In this document: positions 49,137 through 58,561 of the stretch, one piece after another | Position numbering within the stretch: position 1 is the stretch's first letter | Layout of the letters: each line of letters opens with the position of its first letter | Source: UBA5078 sp051252515 | GTDB lineage: Bacteria; Pseudomonadota; Gammaproteobacteria; Pseudomonadales; Pseudohongiellaceae | Assembly (NCBI GenBank): GCA_051252515.1 | Contig: JBPOFS010000007.1 | Location: forward strand, 124,001 to 188,000 | DNA: 64,000 nt | Direction: 5' to 3' | The notes under the pieces: generated by a model | What the model saw: the letters and a program-made list of their open reading frames with translations, nothing else | What the model was told of the DNA's origin: nothing | The model's database searches: none | Position numbers and translations under genes: made by a program

Positions 49137-50918
49137 ATGTCGCAGTACCAAGCACCTATACGAGACATGAAGTTTCAATTAGAAGAAGTTCTAGATTTTG
49201 AAAGCCATTACGCCAGTTTTGCGCAAGGTCGCGAAGCCACACCGGATATCGTTGAAGCCATCATCGAAAGCGCCGCTCAGTTTGCGCAGGATGTGTTGGC
49301 GCCACTCGATGGCGTTGGCGATGAAGTGGGCTGCACATGGAAGGATGGAGAAGTCACTACTCCACCAGGCTTTAAAGCCGCCTATGACGAATACATTGCC
49401 AACGGTTGGACCACACTCGCGATGCCAGAAGCACTCGGCGGCCAAGGTTTACCCGCCTCATTGGCGAGTTTGTGCATGGAGATTCATGCCACAGCAAACC
49501 ACGCATGGACTATGTACCCAGGTTTAAGCATGGGCGGCATTCAAACCATCGCCGCACACGCTAACGATGATCTCAAGGCACGCTTCCTCCCCAAACTCAT
49601 CGCCGGCAAATGGTCTGCGACAATGTGTTTGACCGAAGCCCATTGCGGATCAGATTTAGGATTACTACGCACTAAAGCGGTCCCCAAAGATGACGGCAGC
49701 TACGATATTTCTGGCAGCAAGATTTTCATCTCCTCAGGCGAACACGACCTAACCGATAACATCGTGCACATTGTGCTGGCTCGACTTCCCGATGCCCCTG
49801 CGGGTATTAAAGGGATCTCCCTGTTCATCGTCCCCAAATTCAATGTAGATGATGCAGGCAATGTTGCCGATCGCAATGGTGTGCGTTGTGGCTCCATTGA
49901 ACACAAGATGGGCATTCACGGTAATGCGACCTGTGTGATCAATTTCGATGATGCCAAAGGCTATCTCATCAGCCCGCCTAATAAAGGCATGAGCTGCATG
50001 TTCACCTTCATCAACGAATCACGCATGGGTGTCGCCCAACAAGCCTTGGCACAGATTGAAGCCTCCCATCAAAGCGCTCTGGCCTATGCGCGCGATCGCG
50101 TACAGTTCCGTGGCACGGTGCGTGAAAACCCAGAGGCTGCCGCAGATCCAATCATTGTGCATCCTGATGTGCGTCGCATGCTGTACACACAGAAAGCCTT
50201 CGGTGAAGGTGGACGTGCACTAAGTTATTTCTTGTCCAAACAAGCCGATATCGAAAGCTATGGCGAGTCTGCAGGCGAGAAAGAAAACGCCGATCAACTA
50301 CTGTCATTGCTAACGCCTATCGCAAAAGGCTTCTTGTCCGAAGTGTGTATGGAAGCGACAAGCTATGGCATTCAAGTGTTTGGGGGGCACGGATACATCC
50401 GCGAATGGCGCCAAGAACAACATTTCAGAGATGCGCGTATTACGTCTATCTATGAAGGCACCACTGGCATTCAGGGGCTTGATCTTCTTGGCCGTAAGAT
50501 TCTTGCCACACGCGGCAAAGCCTTAGAGCCTTTTGTGAAAGTCGTGATGGAGTTCTGTGCGAAAAACCCAGAGTCTCCCTACGCGGGCACCTTGCAGATG
50601 CAATTGAAAAACTGGGGTGATGTCACCACGGCTATCGGCATGCGAGCGATGAAAAACCCTGATGAGGTGAATGCGGCCGCCTATGATTACTTGATGTATT
50701 CAGGCTATACCGTATTGGCATGGGTGTGGGCGCAAGCCGCAGTCGTCGCGACCCAAGCGTTGGCGAACAACCCTTCCGAGGCAGACGCCATTTTCTACAA
50801 CGAAAAGTTGGTAACAGCGCGCTTCTACTTTGAGCGTATTTTCCCACGCACATTGTCATTGAAGGCTAGCATTGAATCTGGGGTGGATAATCTTCCCGAC
50901 TTCAGTGCAGTGCTTTAA
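49137..50918 (+). CDS. Acyl-CoA dehydrogenase (DmdC/FadE-like large form)
   Basis: This 593-residue protein has the large acyl-CoA dehydrogenase layout: N-terminal extension (YQAPIRDMKFQLEEVLDF), FAD-binding part (MCLTEAHCGSDLGLLRTKA), the catalytic-region YEGTTGIQGLDLLGRK and a C-terminal four-helix domain of the AidB/DmdC type. It oxidises acyl-CoA thioesters. Large forms include 3-methylmercaptopropionyl-CoA dehydrogenase, so DMSP metabolism is possible but not shown. Divergent from the TetR gene. Confidence 0.93.
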   Translation: MSQYQAPIRDMKFQLEEVLDFESHYASFAQGREATPDIVEAIIESAAQFAQDVLAPLDGVGDEVGCTWKDGEVTTPPGFKAAYDEYIANGWTTLAMPEALGGQGLPASLASLCMEIHATANHAWTMYPGLSMGGIQTIAAHANDDLKARFLPKLIAGKWSATMCLTEAHCGSDLGLLRTKAVPKDDGSYDISGSKIFISSGEHDLTDNIVHIVLARLPDAPAGIKGISLFIVPKFNVDDAGNVADRNGVRCGSIEHKMGIHGNATCVINFDDAKGYLISPPNKGMSCMFTFINESRMGVAQQALAQIEASHQSALAYARDRVQFRGTVRENPEAAADPIIVHPDVRRMLYTQKAFGEGGRALSYFLSKQADIESYGESAGEKENADQLLSLLTPIAKGFLSEVCMEATSYGIQVFGGHGYIREWRQEQHFRDARITSIYEGTTGIQGLDLLGRKILATRGKALEPFVKVVMEFCAKNPESPYAGTLQMQLKNWGDVTTAIGMRAMKNPDEVNAAAYDYLMYSGYTVLAWVWAQAAVVATQALANNPSEADAIFYNEKLVTARFYFERIFPRTLSLKASIESGVDNLPDFSAVL

Positions 50919-50921
50919 GGC

Positions 50922-51629
50922 TTAGAACCAGAAAGAAACGACCGCCGCCATTCCTGCAATTGAGCAAAGCGTCAATGACGCGATTCTCAATTGCCGGTGT
51001 GGCACATGGCGCATCGTGCGCTTAGCGATAAAAAAACCTACCACTGTGGCTGGCAATAACGGCAACGCCAATATGATTTGTCGACTACCGAACTGCCCTA
51101 GTGGCGTCAGCACCGCTAAAGACATCAAACAACTAATCGTAAAAAATGCCGCAAGATTGGCGCGAATCAAATTCACATCTTGATGCTGCCATAGCAATGC
51201 CATTGGCGGCCCTCCGATCGACGAACTCGTTCCCATAAAGCCAGACATGAACCCTGCAAACATCATCCGACCAGGTGTGGGATGCCAGCGCAGTGACGTC
51301 AAGCTCACCCCTACCGCCCCAAGCACTGACAAACCAATCCAAAGTGCGAGCCACTCTTTGTCGATCCACAGCAATAATGCACCGCCCATCAATGAGCCAG
51401 GGATACGACCAATGATGGCATTGCCCAAGCCACGGAACGAGGCTTGACCACGAAAGCTGATGACATTCAAAACAGACAGCACTAAGGCGCACACAGTAAT
51501 AGGCGCGGGAACATAGAAGGGATCAATAAAATAAAGAATGGGCGCCGCGACAACCGCAAGGCCGAAACCTATAGCGGTTTGTACAAAGGCACCCATCACG
51601 ATGATCAGGCAAGCGAGTAGAACTTCCAT
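50922..51629 (-). CDS. Sulfite exporter TauE/SafE family permease
   Basis: The 235-residue protein has seven to eight membrane helices in two TauE/SafE halves. GxxxG and GTSSSIGGPPMALLW (about residues 135-150) is the family signature. Transports anions such as sulfite, sulfoacetate or others; substrate unknown. Stop is 4 bp from the convergent acyl-CoA dehydrogenase stop. Confidence 0.9.
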   Translation of the reverse strand: MEVLLACLIIVMGAFVQTAIGFGLAVVAAPILYFIDPFYVPAPITVCALVLSVLNVISFRGQASFRGLGNAIIGRIPGSLMGGALLLWIDKEWLALWIGLSVLGAVGVSLTSLRWHPTPGRMMFAGFMSGFMGTSSSIGGPPMALLWQHQDVNLIRANLAAFFTISCLMSLAVLTPLGQFGSRQIILALPLLPATVVGFFIAKRTMRHVPHRQLRIASLTLCSIAGMAAVVSFWF

Positions 51630-51731
51630 CAGTAAGCCGCAGTCGGTCGAGAAAACGAAGGCGCCGATATTAACAGCTCAATCTCTCTTGCGTAAGGCGC
51701 TGAGCGAAATAGAACAGCCGCTCAGTCTAAA

Positions 51732-52595
51732 TCAATGTGCCGTCGCAGCTGACACAGAGGGAAAGCCGCGCTGACCGTCCACGCGCACATTGCCAGAGCC
51801 AGATTCGACAATATTCACACCCTGCTCAACCTCGTCGACATCAATATCGCCGGAGCCATCGACAATTGTCACTGCTCCTCCAATGCGCGTAATCCCGAGT
51901 GATCCTGAGCCATCATCCACATCGACATCGCCCCGCACATCTTCAATGGTTAAGGTGCCAGAGCCGTCATCGATTCGTAGATTGCCACCGATGCCCGCGA
52001 TCCGCGCACTACCAGAGCCATCGTCCACAACAACGTTGCCCTGAACATCTTCTATCGTTAACGCGCCTGAAGCATCAACTACATGCACATTTCCTGCGAT
52101 ATTAAATACCCGAGCATCGCCAGAGCCATCTGTCAGTACTAAGTCTCCTGTCCCTTGAATCTCTAGCGTCCCGCTGCCATCTTCCACTGTCATCGCAAAC
52201 CCTTCGGGGACAATAAGCTCCAGATCGATATAGGAATAGCTGCTCGTCCAGAAACTGCCGCGCGACATTGGAATCAGCGTCCATAGATGTTGCGTATCGC
52301 CTTTGACGACATGCTCAATGCCCATTCCGTCCAGTGAGCTTTTACGGCTGGCGCAGACTCGCGCACTAACACTGATCTCTTGGGCGTTCGGGGAGCTTGA
52401 GATATACAGCGACCCGGCCCCTGCGGTGACATCCAACGCCGAGACAGCCGACACGGGCAGAGTAAAATTCAATTGTTCTTCGTAGGCGCAGGAATCTGCT
52501 AACACCACGACGGGAAGGAGCAACATACAAAAGGCTCCTAAAACGCTCAAGCGTTTGGCAAAGCTAAGGCCATTATTTCGTTTCTGTGTTTCCAT
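51732..52595 (-). CDS. DUF4097-like repeat protein, exported
   Basis: The 287-residue protein has a signal peptide (about 14-34) and then about seven 21-22-residue repeats with a DGSGxxxI core (VDDGSGSARIAGIGG, IDDGSGTLTIEDVRG, and so on). This resembles DUF4097/head-GIN-type right-handed beta-helix proteins at the cell envelope. Function unknown. It is divergent from the SOS-regulated UvrA gene. Confidence 0.85.
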   Translation of the reverse strand: METQKRNNGLSFAKRLSVLGAFCMLLLPVVVLADSCAYEEQLNFTLPVSAVSALDVTAGAGSLYISSSPNAQEISVSARVCASRKSSLDGMGIEHVVKGDTQHLWTLIPMSRGSFWTSSYSYIDLELIVPEGFAMTVEDGSGTLEIQGTGDLVLTDGSGDARVFNIAGNVHVVDASGALTIEDVQGNVVVDDGSGSARIAGIGGNLRIDDGSGTLTIEDVRGDVDVDDGSGSLGITRIGGAVTIVDGSGDIDVDEVEQGVNIVESGSGNVRVDGQRGFPSVSAATAH

Positions 52596-52856
52596 TGTCG
52601 GAAATCTCCAATATGTTTAGTGTCTGAGTACAACTTAGTCCGGTTGATTGGCGAAATCGTTTAGCTCTAGTGGCTTTTTAATTACTTATGAGTGATTTAG
52701 CATAAAATGCGCCAACTTTTACAACACCGCTAAGCCTATGTATTTATAAGATTTATTAAATATAAGGCAGAAAAAAAATTAATTGATCGTGCGATATCAC
52801 TCACTTATTGGCGAATTAGCGTAATTCACCAAGGGTTGGGTTTTACAAACGCATTA

Positions 52857-52872
52857 CTGTATATTAATACAG
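52857..52872 (+). promoter_or_regulatory. LexA (SOS) box upstream of tandem UvrA
   Basis: CTGTATATTAATACAG fits CTGT-N8-ACAG exactly, with flanking TA and CA close to the gammaproteobacterial consensus. It lies 27 bases before the UvrA start. The 300-bp gap from 52596 otherwise shows no gene. Confidence 0.85.
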
Positions 52873-52898
52873 CATCCAGAATTGAGACTTAAGAGCCC

Positions 52899-55800
52899 AT
52901 GACTTCACCTAAAGACAGCATCGTCATAACCGGCGCACGACAAAATAACCTGAAGAATTTGGACCTGACGCTGCCCACAGGCAAATTGATCGTGGTCACT
53001 GGGGTTAGTGGATCGGGTAAATCCACCCTCGCCTTCGACACGGTCTACGCCGAAGGACAACGACGCTATGTCGAGACGTTTTCAGCCTATGCGCGGCAGT
53101 TTCTCGATCGCATGGACAAACCCGCGGTAGACAGTGTGCAGGGAATCCCGCCCGCTATCGCGATTGACCAGACCAATCCGGTGCGCACGTCTCGCTCTAC
53201 TGTCGGCACCATGACCGAGTTGAACGATTACTTGAAACTCGCCTTTGCCCGCCTAGCCACATTGCATTGCCCGCATTGCGCACGTGCCGTTCGCAAGGAC
53301 ACCCCGCACAGCATTATTAGTGATCTTGAAGCACGCCTAGACCAAGACCAAAGAGTCCATGTGTGCCTGCCCGTTCGTGTGCCGCATAATTTTGCCGAAG
53401 AAGAGATCATTCAATTGCTGGCGCAGCAGGGCTATACCCGCATCCAAAACCGAGAAGGCGATCGGGTTGAGGTCATTCAAGATCGTCTGCGTTTTAATAA
53501 AGACAACCGCGAGCGTCTTGGCGAAGCCATAGAAGCGGCGCTGCTCCATGGCGGCGGACGCGTATTGATCTACCCAATGCTCAATGCCGATGAAGCCTCT
53601 GGTGAAGCGCTGCGATACTCCACTCATCATCATTGCCCCGATTGCGATATCGAGTTTTCCGAACCTGAACCGGCGATGTTTTCATTTAACTCCCCGATTG
53701 GCGCTTGCGAAAGTTGCCGCGGATTTGGCCGCATTATTGGTGTCGATTTTGGTTTGGTTGTTCCTGACGAAAACAAAACCCTTGCCGAAGGAGCCGTGCG
53801 CCCGTGGCAGACTCCTAGCTTTAGTGAATGCCAAGTCGACTTAGTCAAACATGCGAAAAAGAAGAAAATCGCACTCGATGTGCCATGGTCGAAACTTAAA
53901 AAATCCGATCAAGAATGGGTGCTAGAAGGCGAAGGCAGCGCAAAGGACGGACACTGGTACGGCGTTCGCGGATTCTTTAATTGGTTAGAAACTAAATCTT
54001 ATAAGATGCACATTCGCGTGTTGCTTTCGAAATACCGTGCCTATTCCGAATGCCCAGAATGTCACGGCACGCGCCTAAAACAAGAGAGCCAATGGTGGCG
54101 CTTGCATGCAGGTGAACGGCACCTAAATCTGCATGAAATCACGACGCTATCCTTAGAGCATTGTGCGGAGTTCTTTACTTCCATTGCCGATCACGCGCGC
54201 AAAGCAAACACTGAGTTAGATGAGGCCACGGCGTTATTACTGACCGAGATCCGCTCACGGCTTAACTTTTTAATCGACGTGGGTTTGGCGTATTTAACAC
54301 TGGATCGCCAGACTCGCACGCTTAGTGGTGGCGAACTGCAACGCATTAATTTGACCACCGCGTTGGGCACGTCTCTCGTCAACACGCTGTTCGTGCTCGA
54401 TGAACCTAGTATTGGTTTGCACTCCCGCGACATGAGTCGAATGATTCAAATATTGCACCGGCTACGCGATGCGGGCAATACCTTACTGGTGGTCGAACAT
54501 GACCCACAAGTGATGTTAGCGGCAGACCTAGTCATCGACATCGGACCCGGCCCAGGCAAAGACGGCGGCGAGATTCGCTTCATGGGCACCCCCAATCAGT
54601 TACTGCGCAAAAAAGACAATCTAACGGCCCAGTACCTCAATGGGGAGCGCACGGTATTAGACTTACTTTTACCCAAGCAAGGCGTCCAAGACGCCAGCGC
54701 TAGTTACGCTGTAAACCAAACAAGCCTCGATGCAAAATCCAAAAGCATTCATATAGAGAGTGCCAGTGCGCACAATCTACAGGATCTTAGTATTGCACTG
54801 CCGCTTGGTCGACTTGTTTGCCTTACCGGTGTCAGTGGCTCCGGTAAATCGACGCTGATGCATGACGTTCTCTACCGCGCCGCGTGCAAACAACTAGGCC
54901 GAGCTACAGAAGCGCCTGGCGCTCACAAAAGCGTCACAGGTTTAGAGCACGTCGATGATGTGCTGCTTGTGGATCAAAGCCCTATCGGTAAAACGACTCG
55001 CTCAATTCCTGCGACTTATGTGGGGGCCTTCGATGTCATTCGCCAACGCTTCATCGCCCAACCGCTCGCCAAGGAGCGCGCCTATACCATCGGCACCTTC
55101 AGTTTTAATACCGGCAATGGGCGCTGCCCAAGTTGTTCTGGCAATGGTTTTGAACATGTAGAGATGCAGTTCCTTAGCGATGTGTATTTACGTTGCGGCG
55201 AGTGTAATGGCCGTCGTTATCGCCGTGAAATTCTCGAGGTGCGCATCAATGGTGCAACGCCGGGATTAAAGAATATTGCCGATATTCTTGCGATGACCAT
55301 CAGCGAGGCTCTCGCGTTTTTTGCCGAAGACCCAGCGGTCCTCACTTGCCTGCAACCCCTGCTCGACGTAGGGCTGCAATACGTGCAACTCGGGCAAGCG
55401 GTGCCCACATTAAGCGGCGGCGAAGCCCAGCGCCTAAAGCTGGCCGGTCATCTTGCCACTGTCGCGCAAAGCCTTGCCGCCAAAGCCAAACGCCGCACCA
55501 AGACGCCCGAGAAAAACAAAGGCCTTCTGTTTCTATTTGACGAGCCCACAACGGGCTTACATTTTCACGATATCAGCGTGTTGATGAAGGCCTTCCGTCA
55601 GTTACTAGACGCCGGGCATTCTCTGCTCATTATCGAACATAATCTCGATGTCATTCGCGCCGCCGACTGGCTCATCGATATTGGTCCTGAAGGTGGCGAC
55701 AAGGGCGGTCGCTTGGTAGCCGAAGGCACACCGGAGCACTTCCTGAAAGAAGGCAAAGGCCTTACTGCCATCGCATTGCGTGAATACGAAGAAGACTTAG

Positions 55801-58484
55801 CCCAAGCCCGCAAAAGTTCGCGCACCATCAGTAAACAGATTGTCAGCAACAAGGCGAAGAAACCCAAACAAGCGATTCAGATTCATCACGCTCGTGAACA
55901 TAATCTTAAGAATGTCGATGTCGAAATTCCGTGGAATAAATTCACCGTGATCACCGGCGTGAGTGGCAGTGGCAAAAGCACCCTCGCGTTCGACATTGTC
56001 TTTGGTGAAGGCCAGCGCCGTTATCTTGAATCACTCAACGCCTATGCACGCCAATTTGTGCAACCGGCCACAAGACCGGACGTGGATGCGATACACGGCA
56101 TTCCGCCTACCGTCGCCATTGAACAACGCACCAGTCGTGGCGGTCGTAAAAGCACCGTGGCCACATTGACAGAGATCTATCATTTTTTGCGGCTTCTATT
56201 CGTCAAATTAGGCACCCAGCATTGCCCGACTTGTGACGAGGCCATTGCCCCGCAAACCTCCGAGATGATTCTTTCGCGTATTCTTAGCTCCTCACGGGGC
56301 AAAGACATCACGTTTCTTGCACCAATGGTAGTGGGCCGTAAAGGCATCTACAAAGAGTTAGCCGCATGGGCTTCGGCGCGTGGCTATACGCAGCTGCGGG
56401 TCGACGGAGACTACTTGCCTAGCGCCCCTTGGCCAGTGATCGACCGTTATAAAGAACACGATGTGGAGATCCGCACGGGCAGCATCAAAGTCACACCGGA
56501 GAACGAAAAAGCCATCGCCGCGCTCATTGCGCAAACCCTAGAGCTTAGCAACGGCTTGTTAATGACCGCGCCGAGCAAAGCAAAAACCGGGCAACGCAGT
56601 GGTGACATTCTTTATTCGACCCAACGCGCCTGCCCAAGCTGTGGCGACAGTTTTGATGAACTAGACCCGCGCCTATTCTCCTACAACTCTAAGCACGGTT
56701 GGTGTACGGGTTGCTTCGGCACAGGCGAGGTCATCGAAGACTTCGAAGAGGAACAAACAGGCGAAGAAGCCACGTGGTTAGAGAAGTCCAATAAAGACGA
56801 CGACACGACGCCTGTGCGCATCCCCTGCCCGCATTGTCACGGCAAACGCCTCAATGACACGGCGCTGGCCGTGCGCTTGCAGAAACGCTCTATCGCGGAT
56901 TACACCTCACTGTCGGTTGTCGATGCGGAGAAAGCTTTCTCACAATTACACTTTGTGGATCAAGCCGAGACCATCGCCAAAGACATCGTGCCCGAACTGC
57001 AGTCTCGCTTACGCTTCTTAGACAAAGTGGGGCTTTCCTATCTTAGCTTGGATCGCGCCGCCCCTACTCTCAGTGGTGGTGAGGCACAGCGCATTCGACT
57101 AGCGTCTCAGCTTGGATCAAACCTGCAAGGCGTTTGCTATATTCTGGATGAACCCACTATCGGCTTGCACGCTCGCGACAATGCGCTATTAATTAGCACC
57201 CTGCGGGAGCTGCAGAAAAACGGGAATACCGTCATCGTGGTTGAACACGACGATGCCACCATGGCCGAGGCCGATCATCTAATCGATGTAGGCCCTGGTG
57301 CCGGTAGCCGAGGCGGCGAAATCGTCGCCCAAGGCACCTTGGCGCAATTGAAGAAAAACAAAGCCTCGCTAACCGGTCAGTTCCTTGCCAACCCTTTACG
57401 TCATCCTATTGCGGATATCCGTGATGAAGAGTCCCGTAAACTATTTGATGACGAAACCCTGCGCATAGAAGGCGCCACCTTACACAACTTGCACAAGCTC
57501 AACGTCAACATTCCTTTACGGCGTTTAGTGGCCGTAAGCGGCGTCAGCGGCAGCGGTAAAAGCACCTTGATACGCGGCGTGCTGCACGACAATATCAGGC
57601 AGCTCTTGAAGGTCAAAGGCACCCGCAAGAAACTCCCTGAGATTGTCGATTGCGAGGCCCTTACCGGCTGGGAGTCTATCGATCGGCTCATGCAAGTCGA
57701 TCAAACCCCCATCGGTAAAACACCTCGATCCTGCCCTGCTAGCTATATCGGTATTTGGGACACGATCCGCAAACTCTTTGCCGACACTGTGGACGCAAGA
57801 CTGCGAGCCTACACACCGGGCCGCTTCTCTTTCAATGTCTCTGGCGGGCGTTGTGATACCTGTTCGGGCAATGGCATGCGTCGGATCGAGATGAGTTTCC
57901 TTCCCGATGTACGAGTAGATTGTGAAGAGTGCCACGGCTGGCGCTTTAACGAAGACACACTCTCTGTGCGCTATAAGGGCAAACATATTGGGGAAGTCTT
58001 AGCGATGAGTGTCGATGAGGCCGTGGAGTTCTTTGCGCCAGTGCCTTTATTACACCACCCTCTGAGCCTATTACAGGATGTCGGCTTAGGGTATCTCACT
58101 CTTGGCCAGCAAAGCCCCACACTAAGCGGTGGTGAAGCCCAGCGCATCAAACTCGTTGCCGAGCTCGCTAAAGCAAGACCTTCAGTGCAATTACGCCGTA
58201 ACACCAAGCAACATTGTCTCTATATTCTCGATGAGCCCACAGTGGGTTTGCATATGGCCGATGTGGAGAAACTACTACGGGTATTGCATCGATTAGTCGA
58301 TGCCGGCAATACCGTGATCGTCATCGAACATAATTTGGATGTGATTGCCGAGTCTGATTGGGTGATCGACATGGGACCTGAGGGCGGAAAAGGCGGTGGA
58401 AAAATAGTAGGGCAATGCAACCCCCTACAGTTAAGTCAGAAGAAGCGTTCGCAAACGGGGATTTATTTAAAAGACGTCTTTTAA
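52899..58484 (+). CDS. Double-length UvrA (tandem excinuclease ABC subunit A)
   Basis: This 1861-residue protein is two UvrA units in one chain (single UvrA is about 940 residues). Four Walker A sites (GVSGSGKST at about 38, 646, 1022 and 1549) and four signature motifs (LSGGE at about 477, 839, 1391 and 1742) give four ABC ATPase domains. Both halves keep the UvrB-interaction region (GIPPAIAIDQ and GIPPTVAIEQ) and CxxC-type zinc modules. A LexA box precedes the gene, so it is SOS-induced. Relatives are known as large UvrA paralogues of uncertain job. Confidence 0.95.
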   Translation: MTSPKDSIVITGARQNNLKNLDLTLPTGKLIVVTGVSGSGKSTLAFDTVYAEGQRRYVETFSAYARQFLDRMDKPAVDSVQGIPPAIAIDQTNPVRTSRSTVGTMTELNDYLKLAFARLATLHCPHCARAVRKDTPHSIISDLEARLDQDQRVHVCLPVRVPHNFAEEEIIQLLAQQGYTRIQNREGDRVEVIQDRLRFNKDNRERLGEAIEAALLHGGGRVLIYPMLNADEASGEALRYSTHHHCPDCDIEFSEPEPAMFSFNSPIGACESCRGFGRIIGVDFGLVVPDENKTLAEGAVRPWQTPSFSECQVDLVKHAKKKKIALDVPWSKLKKSDQEWVLEGEGSAKDGHWYGVRGFFNWLETKSYKMHIRVLLSKYRAYSECPECHGTRLKQESQWWRLHAGERHLNLHEITTLSLEHCAEFFTSIADHARKANTELDEATALLLTEIRSRLNFLIDVGLAYLTLDRQTRTLSGGELQRINLTTALGTSLVNTLFVLDEPSIGLHSRDMSRMIQILHRLRDAGNTLLVVEHDPQVMLAADLVIDIGPGPGKDGGEIRFMGTPNQLLRKKDNLTAQYLNGERTVLDLLLPKQGVQDASASYAVNQTSLDAKSKSIHIESASAHNLQDLSIALPLGRLVCLTGVSGSGKSTLMHDVLYRAACKQLGRATEAPGAHKSVTGLEHVDDVLLVDQSPIGKTTRSIPATYVGAFDVIRQRFIAQPLAKERAYTIGTFSFNTGNGRCPSCSGNGFEHVEMQFLSDVYLRCGECNGRRYRREILEVRINGATPGLKNIADILAMTISEALAFFAEDPAVLTCLQPLLDVGLQYVQLGQAVPTLSGGEAQRLKLAGHLATVAQSLAAKAKRRTKTPEKNKGLLFLFDEPTTGLHFHDISVLMKAFRQLLDAGHSLLIIEHNLDVIRAADWLIDIGPEGGDKGGRLVAEGTPEHFLKEGKGLTAIALREYEEDLAQARKSSRTISKQIVSNKAKKPKQAIQIHHAREHNLKNVDVEIPWNKFTVITGVSGSGKSTLAFDIVFGEGQRRYLESLNAYARQFVQPATRPDVDAIHGIPPTVAIEQRTSRGGRKSTVATLTEIYHFLRLLFVKLGTQHCPTCDEAIAPQTSEMILSRILSSSRGKDITFLAPMVVGRKGIYKELAAWASARGYTQLRVDGDYLPSAPWPVIDRYKEHDVEIRTGSIKVTPENEKAIAALIAQTLELSNGLLMTAPSKAKTGQRSGDILYSTQRACPSCGDSFDELDPRLFSYNSKHGWCTGCFGTGEVIEDFEEEQTGEEATWLEKSNKDDDTTPVRIPCPHCHGKRLNDTALAVRLQKRSIADYTSLSVVDAEKAFSQLHFVDQAETIAKDIVPELQSRLRFLDKVGLSYLSLDRAAPTLSGGEAQRIRLASQLGSNLQGVCYILDEPTIGLHARDNALLISTLRELQKNGNTVIVVEHDDATMAEADHLIDVGPGAGSRGGEIVAQGTLAQLKKNKASLTGQFLANPLRHPIADIRDEESRKLFDDETLRIEGATLHNLHKLNVNIPLRRLVAVSGVSGSGKSTLIRGVLHDNIRQLLKVKGTRKKLPEIVDCEALTGWESIDRLMQVDQTPIGKTPRSCPASYIGIWDTIRKLFADTVDARLRAYTPGRFSFNVSGGRCDTCSGNGMRRIEMSFLPDVRVDCEECHGWRFNEDTLSVRYKGKHIGEVLAMSVDEAVEFFAPVPLLHHPLSLLQDVGLGYLTLGQQSPTLSGGEAQRIKLVAELAKARPSVQLRRNTKQHCLYILDEPTVGLHMADVEKLLRVLHRLVDAGNTVIVIEHNLDVIAESDWVIDMGPEGGKGGGKIVGQCNPLQLSQKKRSQTGIYLKDVF

Positions 58485-58487
58485 TGT

Positions 58488-58522
58488 AAAAAAATCGCTA
58501 TGGATCACATGGCGATTTTTTA
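58488..58522. terminator. Bidirectional terminator
   Basis: AAAAAATCGC and GCGATTTTTT form a 10-bp stem around a 13-base loop with A/T runs on both sides, between the convergent UvrA and type I secretion genes. Confidence 0.85.
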
Positions 58523-58561
58523 CTTTTCAGTTTATTTAGAACACCATAGCTTATGGCGGAT

